Counted from the first letter of the stretch, positions 11,262-23,848 are shown. The stretch is DNA of 64,000 nucleotides from Chanos chanos (GCF_902362185.1 NC_044495.1:19248711-19312710), one strand, 5' to 3'. Numbers and translations: made by a program. Notes: generated from the letters alone by a model not told the origin.

Positions 11262-13000
11262 ACAATTTGTTGTACTATGTTGGAACACATGGTACTGAAA
11301 ATTGGCTTGTTGTGATGGACAATGAGCAAAAAGCATGCGTACTTCATAAGTGCCACGATGGCCAGGCACAGGAGGACATTTGGGCATCAACTATAAAATG
11401 AAAAAAAAAAATGCTCAGCATACTACAGGACCACTATTACCAAGAACACCATCTAGTGGAGGTGAGTAAGCTTTACTAATGATAGTAATGCAGACACAGA
11501 AACACAGAACTTACCTACGTACATCCAAATTTATAATTTCATGAAATATGTCTTTGGTCATTTATAGATTGCCAGTTGTCCTCAGTGTCAACTTAACCAA
11601 AGTACGAACACCGTTTCTCCTACCGTGCACCCGTTGGTTGTTCAGCAGCCATGGTCTGTCATTGGTCTGGATTTAACTGGACCTGTCCCGATCACAGAGA
11701 GGGGAAACAGTTACATATTTACCATGGCAGACGTTTTAACTAAGTGGGTGGCTGCTGAGCCCCTCAAGAGTAGCTCCCCGGCGCTGGGCGATATGGACCA
11801 AAAATCATATCTTGGTATTTTTAGGCTGAATGGCAATTCACGATTCATATTTTGGTATTTTCTACAACGTGGGCTAAATGTTCAGTTGTAAGTCAAAACC
11901 ACATGTTGGACATCGCAAGCACTTTTATTAAAACAGACTGTGATCAAAATAAAATGTAAAAGGGTTCCCTTCACTGTTTGTAAAAATACACCTGCAAAAC
12001 ATGTAAATGAAAAATTATATAAAATAAACAGCCTGCAATAAATAAAAATAGGGCTATCTCCGAGAATGCTCCTTCAGCTGTGTTCAGCAACAATAACAGA
12101 AAGATTAAAATAGAGTTAAATTACAGGTGTTCCTCATCTGCTTAACAAAATACACTATGTGATATGGAAACTCTGTGGTGCTACCTTTTTGCACTGTTAA
12201 TTTAGATATTACAAATTCCGAACGAATGAATTAATGAGTGACAATGTTAGCATTAACTAAAGTTACATCAACACAACTTTGGTGTTTAAAGTTCTTAAAA
12301 TGCACTTATCCAGAGGTAGTTTTGATTAATTACAAATTAGCAGTTAAAAGAAAACTTACAAAGGTTGATTCCTTTGGTTACCACAAAGCGTATTTGATTT
12401 TTCTCAGACTCTGTAAACGTGGTTTTGCATGTCAGTTTTGTCAGATGGTGTTTTCTTCTACTGGTGTTTTGTAAGGAGAGACTCGCAATGCACGGTTAAG
12501 TTGGCAACAGAATTTGACACATTTCCTGTGAAAATGGGTCACCGGATGCCTCCGTTCCAGATTTCACACCATTACATGGTTTCATACGATGCTGGGTTTG
12601 CGCACAGAGGGAGAGTTGAGGCAGGGTTGCGTGGACAGTGTGAGAGAGGAGAGGCTTTACAGAAGAAATGGCTTATGTAACGCAACATTAAATTATATCG
12701 ATATAAATGGTATTGTCTCATCCTATATCTCGTTTGAAAATATATTGAAACGACCTTAAAAAGTTGATATACCACCCAGCCCTAGCACTCCCCTCTTTAC
12801 AAGCAGGCTGTCTGTATGTACAATTTTCACAACTCATTGACATGCTTACCTGTTTGCAAGACAATTCCTGTTTTCTAACTTGAATTTGTGTTCCAGCTCA
12901 ATAAAACATTTTCAAATGCTTGAGCATCAAACAGCACATCACCTCCGCCTGCCATCCACAGTCAAAAGGCCAAGATGAACGAATCAATCAAGTGTAGTTA
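11262..13000 (+). mobile_element. broken retroelement/Ginger-type integrase fossil
   Basis: A fossil of an integrase gene. Three blocks of similarity are seen: an N-terminal zinc-binding block (about 11262-11460), an integrase core block with PWSVIGLDLTGPVP and RGNSYIFTMADV (about 11568-11778), and a final core block near 12935-12985. The first two blocks are separated by an intron-like gap with GT/AG ends, a layout seen in some integrase-derived fish genes. The core is interrupted by a 1-kb hAT-like element. The family is Ty3/gypsy integrase or the related Ginger DNA transposons; the two cannot be told apart here. The copy is clearly broken, with several breaks, and looks old. No LTRs were paired with it. 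Confidence 0.75.
11779..12784. mobile_element. 1.0-kb hAT-like non-autonomous element inside the integrase fossil
   Basis: The left end CTGGGCGATATGG and the right end GATATACCACCCAGCCCTA form inverted termini of the TAGGGCTGGGCGATAT type that is very common in fish hAT-like MITEs. Eight-base flanks TAGCTCCC (11771-11778) and GCACTCCC (12785-12792) share their last five bases and could be a decayed target-site duplication. No transposase frame is present. It splits the integrase similarity, so it inserted later. Confidence 0.65.
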
Positions 13001-13019
13001 CACTGTTGAGTCTTGACTT

Positions 13020-13385
13020 GACCATCCCTCAACAGAGGAGGAGGTCTACGACACCACTTAACACCCACCTACAATACTGTCCTTTCATCCCTGCCCAGGA
13101 GATTCAACAACCATTCACACGTGGCCACAGGTGACTCCAACTACCCTTAATGACTGTCGTTGAAACTACCTTAACGATGGTTGTTGAAAGTACCAGGAGA
13201 ACTAACTACCAGTCACATAATGGCCTTGACAACAACCCCACAGGGGTTACATACCTGGGACTCCCCACCAGTCAGTCAAGACTGAAGAAGCCTCTTGGAT
13301 GAGAGGTGAAACGTCTTCAAGAATCTGCAACTAAGTCCAGCTGCCCTCGACGTAACCCTTCTTGGATACACTAGAAATCACGTTT
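13020..13385. repeat. dispersed fish repeat, family not assigned
   Basis: The stretch ending in GAAGAAGCCTCTTGGATGAG and GTGAAACGTCTTCAAGAA matches a sequence I remember as widely dispersed in teleost genomes, often near the 3' ends of retroelements. No coding region survives and I cannot assign a family. Confidence 0.4.
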
Positions 13386-13906
13386 TTGCGACCATTTAAA
13401 CTTAAGCGTAACTTTTATTTACTTTTGTCTGCTCAATTAACCTTGAAGCACCTTGACCTTGAATAAATTTTAATATGATGTAACTGTATTTCATTTAGGT
13501 AGACCAGATTGTCTTACGCCCTTTACCAAACACTTGTGTTTACTTACCCTTTATGCAGATAACCAATATTGTTCAATGAATTGTATGTCTTGTGGATGTT
13601 TTAACTTTTACTTGTTGGCATGGCTAGCATGTTCGCGATCAAAATGACTAGCCAGTGACGACATTCTCGTGTCTTCAGATGTCCACTAGAGTGTTATGTG
13701 TATCATTGCATGAGAATCGTTTTGCGTGAATATTACTGAAAATGGATAGAGTAGCGTTGTAATTTGTATACTGTATAATTATCCCACTTTGTATTTAATA
13801 TTTGGCTTGTTTAGATATGAAATTTACCCCACTATACGATCACAGCATAAGAATATGCATGTATTTATACAGATTGGGAATTAAAGTATTTGAAAGTATC
13901 TAAAAT

Positions 13907-14092
13907 TATGACTTTATTCTCGTAATATTGTGACTTTTTCTTGTAAAAATACAACTTTATTCTTGTAATTTTACGACTTCTTTCTTGAAATCTTATGACT
14001 TTGTTCTCATTAAATTACAGCTTTATATTCGCAATATTATGACTTTTTCCTCGATTATGACTTTATCCTCGTAATACTATGACTTTCCTTTC
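13907..14092. repeat. degenerate tandem repeat of ATGACTTTATTCTCGTAATATT type
   Basis: About eight imperfect units of 22-26 bp built on (A)TGACTTTNTTCTCGTAATATT. Unit length and sequence drift along the array. Confidence 0.7.
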
Positions 14093-14177
14093 AAAATCTC
14101 AAAATTTTTTCCTCTACATGGGCCTAATACTCCATACATTCGGAAGCTACATCTCGTCTTTAAAAAGTTGTGAGACT

Positions 14178-14262
14178 ATGTCGGACAGGAAATCATCCAA
14201 AGTGCGGGATCATTTCGGGTGTGTAAAGGGCGGCCCCAAGAAGGTGACATGCAAACTGTGTT
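14178..14262 (+). pseudogene. BED-finger scrap of a hAT transposase
   Basis: Translated from the ATG at 14178, the frame reads SSKVRDHFGC and later KKVTCKLC, the first half of a BED zinc finger (W/R-x-HF...C-x2-C) as found at the N-terminus of hAT transposases and ZBED proteins. The frame then leaves the family, and the rest of the finger and transposase are missing. The sequence at 14636-14660 (TTGGGGGCATCCCTA) may be a right terminus of the same element; no matching left end or target duplication was found. Confidence 0.5.
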
Positions 14263-15604
14263 GGTGTTATAAGTTCATAAGTTGTGTGGTGTTATACTGT
14301 GTTGAAATAAATTAACAAAATGTTCAGTCTCCTGGCTGGTTGTTCCAACACACTCAGAATCATTACCACTTTTGCTGTTAATATTGTCATTAACAGGCGG
14401 CTTGCCTCGTGTGTGCACTTGTAATACTTATATTTTAAAGGCTCATTATTACAGTTTTTATATTTTTCTGTAATGTAGCACAGTGTTAACAATGTTACTC
14501 ATAACATTCTTTCTCAGCCCTGGAACTCAAACCATTTTCTGATGCCCCATAATTATATATATTTAAATGCTTAAATCATAAACAAGTGAAGACTTGTCGA
14601 CTAATGGCTTGAACTAACCACTAGTCAGCTAGGAAAATCTTAGGTTGGGGGCATCCCTAAATGAAATAGTAATAAATATTGGCCTATGCAATATTACAGT
14701 TTGGGAACAATTTAATTGTATGATTAATTTTTAGGGGGGGAGGGGGGTGTCAATAAAATAACCAAGTTTCAAATACCACTGCATAGCGTTGTTCGGCATC
14801 CTCTTGATTAAATGCAGATTTTACTTATGGAAAAGTCTAAGTACAATGTGATATCCTGCTCCACTCTAGACCTTACATGTAAAGCCTTCACAGAAGTTGT
14901 GAAACAAAGAAAATATAATTTATTTGCAAATAAATTGGATACATAACTGTAGCAACTGGTGATGTAACATCTGCCAATAATGAAATAACAGCTAATAAAG
15001 GCATGGAATAATAACAGTCCAGAAATAGAAAAGTATATACATTTTGTTTTGAGTTACTACAGGTCTGGTCAGTACAATTCCATTCATTTAAATATTTTTT
15101 TGTGTGTGTAAAGCATTAATAATAAATATTTTCATTGCAACTGCTTTACAAAATACTGGACCAATGATGCCAAGGTGAGCCCAAGCAAGCCAAAGGGGAC
15201 AGCATCAAGTAAAAACTCCCCTAGACTATAATAGGAAAAACCATTGAGAGAACGGTTAGTAGGCATGCAGGCTGGCTAGGTAGTCATGTTGAAAGGTAAG
15301 TTAGTGGGCATGCAGACTCAAAGCAGTGTTTCAGGACTAATGGACAATCACTCAAAGTCTCAGTCTCTAGATCTCTCAAAGCAATGTTATTTAGCGCAAC
15401 TCGAGATGCATGCATGGCATCATTCACTAATTAAAATAATTCGACTGTCTGTGGTTTTGTCTGAGCACTGGAATCACACTGATCTGAATCCGAATCACAA
15501 TCCTTCGATGAGGTATTCATGTGGTATTTTCTACTGAGGTTATGACATTTGTTTAGGTATTTATAAGTATTAACTGGAAGTTTGACTGACAAGTAGTTGG
15601 TGCA
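14263..15604. other. no gene seen
   Basis: AT-rich sequence downstream of IRAK3. A stretch near 15175-15250 (AAAAACTCCCCTAGAC context) looks like a decayed copy of a repeat common in fish genomes. Nothing else is supported. Confidence 0.4.
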
Positions 15605-18600
15605 TCACTCCAATGATATTGAGAGAAGTTCCTCTGTATTCATCAGGCCTCTGTTGTAGAGCTGAATCTTGTTCCTGATCCTCTCTTTGGCAGGGTTCTC
15701 TGTGACACTTTGAGAGGACTGACCAACGTCCTCTGAAAAAGTAAGGTTGCCATAGAAACAGTACATAGTTAGTATACACAACTGCATTACATTACATTAA
15801 ATTTTCATACATTTAATTAAATCCCACGTGAATTGTGAGAATGCCAGGAAAAGCCTAAAATGTGAAAAGGAGAGCGACAACATAAGCTTCTTGAAATGAT
15901 TTTGTGAAGGCCATCTAAAACCAGAGAAGCCTCTACTTTTATTTTCAGTACACACCCATTGTAACTCTTTGATACCTGCCTCTAGAAAGAAACAATGGTG
16001 ACTGTGTGAATCCATTAGCACAGCAATCCTCACACCCTTCATCACACCCGTCAGCTGCACAGCTGCATTCAACAGGCCAACTTCCATAAAGGTCCACATC
16101 CTGGTTGAAGGCTGGTTGTGACGGTTGGACAACAGCATTCTCAATAAAGTTGTCCAGAGGAGACTGGCTGGAAGCCTGCCTCCTTTGCTCTTTAATGCCT
16201 AAAAAAGTGACCTCAGACTGGCTGCATTCGCAAGGGCTTCCCTCTGCTCCTACTGTGGCTCTCACTGGGTGGGGTTTCTCTAGGGAACTGTACATCTCAT
16301 CATCTTCTGTGGGCATGCTGGGGCCTTGCTCCCCATTGCATACGAAATGGTGATATACATTGTCGTCCAAAGTGTGTGGCTGGTCGTCGGGAGGGAACGG
16401 TAAGGGTAGAAGCTGACTTAAAATCTGCAGCACCTGGTAAATAACAAATACAAATTATTTTGCTTTATTATTTTTGTTTTATTATGTGAAATTATTAATG
16501 CACTTAACCCTGAGTGTATGTATGTGTAGAAAGAGAGATAGAGAGAAAGAAGCATGTGAGCATGTGCAAATCTGTAAAACTCACTGTCTTCATGTCAGGT
16601 CTACCCTTAGCTTTACCAGCTGTGCACTCCAGTCCCAGTCGTAACAGACAGAGGGCTTCAGCACTGGGCCAAGGGCCTGCTTTGGGGTCCAGGAAATGCA
16701 GACAGGCATCCACACTGCCTCTGTCCTCCACTTCTTTATTCAAAACATCCCTCTGATAATGTATACAATACAATATATGAGCTATATAACCGATAGTTTT
16801 GAAGGTTTGAGATTTCTTAGCTTGACACTGAAAAAGTAGACACATCTGAAGAGGATCTCACTAACAGACAAAATCACAAATCATGGTTTGAAATGCGTTT
16901 GTGCCATTATGCAAGCAGTGAAGAACAGATTTCAGTCAGATATTTTGGCCCAAGTATGAAAACATGGCAAATATAGTTCCAGAGGGGTATCTTACCAATA
17001 ATGTGTGCTTGGGAGAATTTTGTATCACCTTTTGACCTGTGCATGTCTCCAAGACAATCTGTGAACACAAGATAATTCTTCAACTGATATTCAACACACT
17101 GCTAAACTGAAAGCCTTATTTTTCTGGAAATGTACTAGACCTCAACTGATAAATCGGCATGGCAATATTATCAGCTGATATGAGCTAATAGCAGATAAAT
17201 CAGTATCGGCCGATAAATCACAATTAAAAAATGAGACGGAAGATGGATCCTTCAACCATGGTATGACATTCATGTCGGCCATGCCTGGTTTTGCTGCAGT
17301 AACGTGAAAGCCGGGACAATCAGTCAAACATCAAAATTACATTTAATATTACGTTAGTTGAGTGGTGTGGAGTAAGCTGTTGACAAACTTGTAAGTTTAT
17401 TTATGAAACAGCATGGTTGTTCTAGTGAGTAAACAAACAACGGTCCTGTCATTTCTTCCTCGTCTGTTCTAAAAATTTTCTTTGGCAACATCGCTTACAG
17501 CAGCTTCTAATGCTGTCCATTGCTAAATTAGGTTCGACAAAGCAAGCTAATTCCATGTTTATCAGTGGAAGACTGCTAATGAGCGATTAAACTGCAACAC
17601 TTAACTTATTTTGCCTAAATGAGACAGTAGTAAATATAACTGCAACTCGCATGTCTGTAGGTACAGTCTGTGCATTGGAAATGATTAATCCAGAGGAGAC
17701 ACGTAAATAAACATGAACTGAACAAGTATCTAACATGGCTTGGTAGCCACACAAAGTTATCTAGTTTCTCTTTCAAATGTGTAGTGTGAAACCCCCAAGT
17801 CGCAAATCCTCAATATGACATGACTACAGTCATGTAGTATTAGATGCATTCAACAGCAACGTCTACTGTAGCTCATTGTATCAGTTTACTGTTTACTGCA
17901 TTACTGCATCAGTTTACTGCATTATTTATCAAAAATTTAATATATTTTGTTGTACCTTTGTTCAAAGCACTACTTATGACAATAAAACAAGTTTATTTTT
18001 AAACTGCATTATGTCATGTTATCTTGGTGAGGACTCTTACATAACTACACATAACAAATGTTACGGAAAATCTTTGTTTATGTTATGTGTTTCTGGAGAA
18101 AAAAACAAATAAAATATCGGCTGAATTATCATTATCAGCTTTTTAAATCATCAAATATCGAAATCAGAGTCGGTCTGAAAAATCCTATACCAGTTGGGCT
18201 CTAAAATGTACACTCAAATCACAAAAATATACTGACTTTGAAAATATTACATGAAGTAAATCAACTCTCAAAATATTAGCTGAACAGAATATCTTGTCAG
18301 AGCTTTTGAAACAGCTGATCTTCTATTATGAGATTTTCTGGTCTGGTTCTGATTTGATATTTTAAAGATTATTTATGGGAACACAATTGAGGACTCACCA
18401 TTCCAAAGCTGTAGACATCCACCTTGACAGATAGCTTGCCATGACGGATATACTCATCTGGCAGGTAACCCAGGTGCCCACAAGAGCCTGTATCCATTGT
18501 TATAGTGCAGCTCTGGTTAACAGAATGGGGTCTGAGGTGAGCCATTCCAAAGTCTGAGAGTTTCGGCTGTAAGCGCTCATCCAAAAGTATGTTTGAACTG

Positions 18601-21600
18601 CCAAAAGATCAAAACTTTCTAGGTTAGACAGATGTCATAGGCAGTGGGGTGTTCTACATTTCTACACAGTCAACAAAAAAGTTGAGAAAAAAATAACACT
18701 GGGAAAAAAATGATGGAAATGATACTGATGGGGCGTTTTATCGTCTTCCCACTAGTACAACTTTTTTAATTAAAGCATGGGTTGAAAATACCTTTTATAA
18801 AACAACAGAGTAACCCATGAGATATCTCAAGGTTAACTTACTAACTATAAGTAGACACATACAGTTCTTTGAATTCCTATCCATTTAATTGGAGAAACAA
18901 TCATCGGAGTTTACCAACACTGTCAGGGATAATCAACAAGAACAACCAGTCGTCTCAATAGAAGGAAAATACAAAGCTCGAGACCATATAACCACCTTGT
19001 GATGTTGCCACATATTACAGTGCAGGGCTGTGTTGTGTGCAGGTAGTGCACAGCCTTTGCAGTCCCTTTAATGATGTCCAGACGCTCCTGCCGTGACAGA
19101 TGCCTTTCAACATCCTACAAGAAGAGGCAATAAAGGTGAGTTTTGCGCTAATTTGAAAGATTTTTCATATGTAAAATACTTAAACCAGTTGTGTGGGGAA
19201 CCACCTGATCATGCAACCTATGGAAGAGCGATCCATGGCGTAGATAAGGGTAAACCAAACAGAAACGATTCCCCTCTGAGAAGCAGCCCCACAACTGGAG
19301 GATGTTAGGATGCTGGTAACTTAGGAGTGAACATTTGACAGATAATCAATGATCTTTACAAGAAAGCCTTACAATGAACTTGAACAGGGACATACGAGGT
19401 GTGGCTATTAAAATAACGAGACTGGGCTTATGTATTTATTATGTAATAATTATTATTTTTAATCCAATGATGGGCTTGTGGGCTCTAGAAACTTTGCGAG
19501 AAAGGGTCAGAAGAAAGAGGCCACAGCTGTGAGAAAATGGTTTCATACTTCATCAGGACAATGCACCAGCACACTCAGCGCTCTCAATGAAGCATTTTTG
19601 GCCGAGAAATGCATCGGAGTACTTGACCACCCTCCCTATTCACCTGATCTAGCACCATGCAACTTTTTTCTTTTCCCTAAAATCAAGTCTGCACTGAACA
19701 GAACCCGTTTCAAGTCTGTTCCAGAAGTGAAGAAGACAACGACGGAGCTTCTGAGACATCTAACGGAGAAAGACCTACTGCACTGCTTTGATCAGTGGAA
19801 GATCAGAATGCAGCAGTGTGTAGTTGCAGAAAGGGAATATATTGAGGGGGAAAGGAATTGAAATGTAAGTTCTCCTCATTAAAAACGAATTACAGCATTA
19901 GTCTCATTATTTAATAGCCACACCTCGAAAAATACTTTAGGTTACTGGGGGCATAATGGTTGTATAATGAGACATACAGAAAGATAAAGGCAAAAAACTT
20001 TACGACACAACATGCTCCAACTGAATTCACTCACAGATGAAGAACTTCAATTTCAGTCTTGAACTTGTCCCACATCACCTTCCAGGAAGCTTTATTTACC
20101 TGTGTTCACACTAAGCAAGTTACATGTCTGAAGGAAGAGTGAGTCACATATATTACTGGTTATTATAATGAAAACTGTTGTAGCCAATACCTGCTTAAAG
20201 ACCTTTACGACAAAGGTTTCATTTCCCTTAGTCCCACGGTATACATCTGAAAAGGAGCTCCCTCCAATTTTCAGGTCTTGATGAAAATTCCTAGTTCCTT
20301 CTATAATTTCTGAGTAAGTGATCAAGACCCCTGTTTTTTTAACTATGACATGGAAAGAGTCGTTTTTGCAGAGAGAAAAAAAAGTCATTTTAGCAGAGAA
20401 ATGCTTTTTTTCTCAAACAAGTTCACTCAGAAGTAAAATAAAAATATTACAGGTAAAACTGAAGCACTTCTCGTAGAACAAAGTGTATGCACAGCAGAAA
20501 ATTCTCAAGTCATACAAGGCTAAAAGTCCAACAGTTCTGTTTGTTCACATCTATTGTATGCCTGATAAAAATGAACTGGTAACAGGAAATCATAGTAAGA
20601 GAAAATATGAAAGGATGTCCCTCTTTTGTAGCAAAACTTTACATTTAAAGCACAGATACCTTCTTTAAGGCCATCCAAATGGAAACCTGGATGAGATTCA
20701 CTGGATTCTTCACTGTATGACTGTGACAAAAAAGATCATGATTTTGTCAAGATCAAATTTGAAGTTTATATTTGTTTAAAATAGTTAAATTATTCAAATT
20801 ATTAAATATTGTAACTCAACCATTTTCTTTAATGTAGCATCATGAGTGAAAGTCAATATTGTTGGCTTTCTTGTCAGTCTTATTTGATGTATCAACACAG
20901 AGCTAATTATGTGTCAAGTGATTCCATTTTACAGTTTAAGGACTGCTGACCACAGCTGTAAATAGAGTGCAAATGCATGGTTTTGACTGCTGTATTACCT
21001 CAGAGTGCTGCAAGGGAGACTGGGCAGTATCAACAGACTCTGAAATGTGAAGTAAAGTAAATGCCTTTCAATTAGGTTATATTCTGTCATTTGAAAATGA
21101 CACAGAATGTAAGCAAGTGATGAATTAGAGTGCAATTCCTATTACTAGTTTCCATAGTAATAAAATGGCAACTCTGATTTTTATTCTAACAGATAATGGT
21201 TGTGAGGCTAGCTTATGTCATGATACAAGTACACCCACACAGTTAAAAAGCCAGAGGTCTTGCCCAACAGGGGCTAGATAGCACGTGATGTTGATCTTTC
21301 AACAGAAAAAGAGGAACTGTAAATAGGAGGACAAATTCAGAAACATGGAAGTGAAACAAAAACACTGCCGTCAATGAGAAAGAAATGAAAATCTTTCAGT
21401 CACTCGAAAGTGATGTCAAGCGCTGTGTTGTACCTTGACGTTTAAACAGTCTTATCGCCCTTAAGTGCCCCATATCCTCCAACACCTGAATAAGGTCCCC
21501 GACTGTTTTGTTCTGCTGCGCCCACGTCCACATGATTTCGTGTGTGGGGCTTTTGCCAGAAGCTGCGACTCTCTCCGTACATCGGACATCTAGCCAGCTA

Positions 21601-21924
21601 GGTAAAATGCGTGAAGCTGTACAGGGATATCAAATGTGTTTCATTTCATACGACGCGACATTTAAGATAATACACTGTAGGAAACATAAAGCATTCACGA
21701 CATATACAGCCTGCTTATATCTTATAATAATTAATATTCACATTTACTCTTACTCTGGAAGATACTTTGATACACATTTCGAAGTCCTTCAATAGCTCTG
21801 AAGTTTTAGATTTTTTCCCACCTAAACTTCTCCATCCGAGTGTGTCATGGCCAGTGTCCATAATTTTACAGAATGTGTCCATTAGTGATGGTGGAACATC
21901 ATACAGAAACATCGCTGGGTCCAT
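15605..21924 (-). CDS. irak3: interleukin-1 receptor-associated kinase 3 (IRAK-M), pseudokinase
   Basis: Negative regulator of Toll/IL-1 receptor signalling that binds the Myddosome through a death domain (family knowledge). Minus-strand exons: 21754-21924, 21434-21562, 20999-21039, 20660-20720, 20191-20330, 20035-20099, 19205-19319, 18996-19114, 18399-18597, 16996-17058, 16585-16752, 15956-16433, 15605-15732; about 625 residues (human 596). The start MDPAMFLYDVPP matches the human LLFDLPP region. The death domain fills exons 1-2 (WTWAQQNKTVGDL). Kinase-like signs: IIEGTRNFH, lysine in FVVKVFKQ (exon 5), HPNILQLWGCF, then ICGNITSSNILL where active IRAKs have HRD (D is N here), SDFGMAH, and EYIRHGKLSVKVDVYSFGM. 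ECSQSEVTFL in the tail also matches human. The exon 1/2 junction is unresolved: the best donor (after 21754) is phase 0 while exon 2 needs phase 1. The last junction (donor after 15956) is a best guess. Confidence 0.93.
17136..18203. mobile_element. 1,068-bp hAT non-autonomous element with perfect 8-bp target duplication
   Basis: Termini TAGACCTCAACTGAT (left) and, reverse-complemented, TAGAGCCCAACTGGT (right) are inverted repeats of hAT type. They are flanked by identical 8-bp duplications AAATGTAC at 17128-17135 and 18204-18211. No transposase frame is present. It lies in the IRAK3 intron between exons 18399-18597 and 16996-17058. Confidence 0.85.
19395..19927 (+). mobile_element. internally deleted mariner element with decayed transposase
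   Basis: Inverted ends CGAGGTGTGGCTATTAAAAT (left) and its near-complement at 19900-19927 bound the copy; TA is present at the left flank only. The interior jumps from the left end into the C-terminal half of a mariner transposase: a frame at 19478-19861 reads HPPYSPDLAPCNFFLFPK and ends near EYIEGERN. The HQDNAP motif around 19556-19573 is in another frame, so a frameshift precedes it. The third catalytic aspartate of the DD34D triad is asparagine (LAPCN). It cannot move itself. Located in the IRAK3 intron between exons 20035-20099 and 19205-19319. Confidence 0.92.
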
Positions 21925-22526
21925 TTTCCCGACCGAAGCCTTAATCAAGATATCCGAAATGCAGCACTGTAACGGGTCTTCATATGAAGGCAAATGTTGA
22001 CACATTTTGGAAATACCCAAGCTCCACCTCTTCCTTTGCAACTAAACGCACACAAGGGCTTGTCAATACTAAACCGCGGATGAGTGGAAGAACATGGAAC
22101 TTGGCACTGCTGGTGGGGGAGATGCGTGTAAACCTCAAACGTCATCTGGATTCATGCCGTGTGAAAAATAAATTATGTTACCGGAAAGATTGAAATGTAA
22201 CGCTAGAAAAATATAACTTCTAGGGCACCTCGAAAGTAGACTAACGTGAAAACATCTCTTTAATTCGTTTAGAGATTAATCATACAGTAGGCCTACAGTT
22301 CAATAGTATTTAGCCATAACTATATTCTGAATTAATTCTACGTTATTCTGTTTAAATTAAAGCTACATTATAATCTCTACTGGATTACTTTAATGATAAA
22401 GCAATCACCCTATTTGAGGAGGCACTCAATATCCTGGCAGTTACATGAATTTACAAACAAAGATGCAAACCACCAGATATAGTTGACATCTCTAAGAATT
22501 AAAGCCATTTGCTATAAAACAATTAT

Positions 22527-23848
22527 TTGATTTTGTTCCAACAAGTTAGTATTTAGCATGTTACTGTAGTATAATACACTGTAAAACTCAGTTATCTGTA
22601 TGACCGCCGAGGCTGAATCATACTTCACCTCCATTTTTCCTGATAGTGATTAGTGGTGCACAATATGTTTGGAAGATTCTTCAGGCCAAAAAAAAGGCTA
22701 AAGCAATATCAGTACCACATCGTCATATGAACAAAGTCACATTAAAAAACAAAACAAAACAAAACAAAAACAGGCAAAAATGTATAAAGAATATACTTTA
22801 AAGATTTTAAAAGCAAACATTTCCATTCTAATTTAAATTATTATTGGTGCACATTTTCTCTCCTAAAGAACCAGTTTCATTTGTATGCGTTTATATAAAA
22901 TCATTTGTATTTTAACATTCATTTTGCTCAAGTGCAGTTTTATTTCAGCAGAACATGGTACCCTAGACTTCTTGGAACTTTAACGCTTCAGTCTTTACAA
23001 CAGGTTGACACAAGAACGCAACTCCACACAGAGAACCAAGGACAAAACTAGGATTACTGGTACAGGACTGGGCTAGATTAAACTAACAAGAAACAGGTGG
23101 GACTAATGATTAAACTAACTAGGTGAACTAAGGTAACTAGGAGGTAACACAAACCTTAACCAAAACTAACCATTAGAGGTGGAAAGAGAGGACCAGTGCG
23201 TGACCATCTTTTGAAAAGAGTTTAAATAAAGTAACCAAAAGAGTTTAAATAAAGTAACCAATTTTGACCTATCAAGAGGTTGGTCCGTTCAAAGCAATGC
23301 CAGGTTTATGTTAGTTCAAGGTTAGTTGCAATCCTGGTAGACTTTTGATTAATTTTAGTTTCTCAGACTCATAGGATTCTGTGATAATGTAGAAAAGATG
23401 TTAACATTTTTAGAACTAGTATCAATTTCACCCCAAAATCTCTAACATCAAAGGCTAGCTAAACACTTGCCGAACAGTAAAAGGCTGGCCTACAGGAACA
23501 ATGACTCATGCCTTTAACATCAGTTTTGGAATAATGATGCTCCGTGCTGAATACATACCCACGCTCTCAACTCTTTATATGTCTGTCTTTGTGGAAATTT
23601 AAAAAATGGTTTCAGACATATATGCAGGAGACCAATACTTGATATTTCATCATTTCAAATATATGGTTTGTTGTACTGATTTTACAGTTAGTCATACAGA
23701 GGATAGTCATAAAAATAATCAAAAATTGACATAAGTGGCAAAACCAAGACACAAAACTGAAAAGGACGGCGGTCACACAGATAACTGAGTTTTACAGTGT
23801 ATTATACTACAGTAACATGCTAAATACTAACTTGTTGGAACAAAGTCA
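22527..23848. mobile_element. 1.3-kb element with 83-bp terminal inverted repeats
   Basis: Bases 22527-22609 and the reverse complement of 23766-23848 differ at only 2 of 83 positions, both starting TTGA(T/C)TTTGTTCCAACAAG. The high identity suggests a recent insertion. The interior has no transposase. It includes an A-rich simple repeat near 22745-22770, a 23-bp direct duplication at 23217-23262, and a stretch at about 23005-23215 that resembles LTR-derived sequence of gypsy type in reverse. Superfamily not assigned; no target duplication was settled. Confidence 0.85.

Noticed and set aside
15175-15260. A copy of a fish repeat containing an AAAAACTCCC core
   Set aside because: Too decayed and short to define borders or a family; mentioned only in the surrounding interval.
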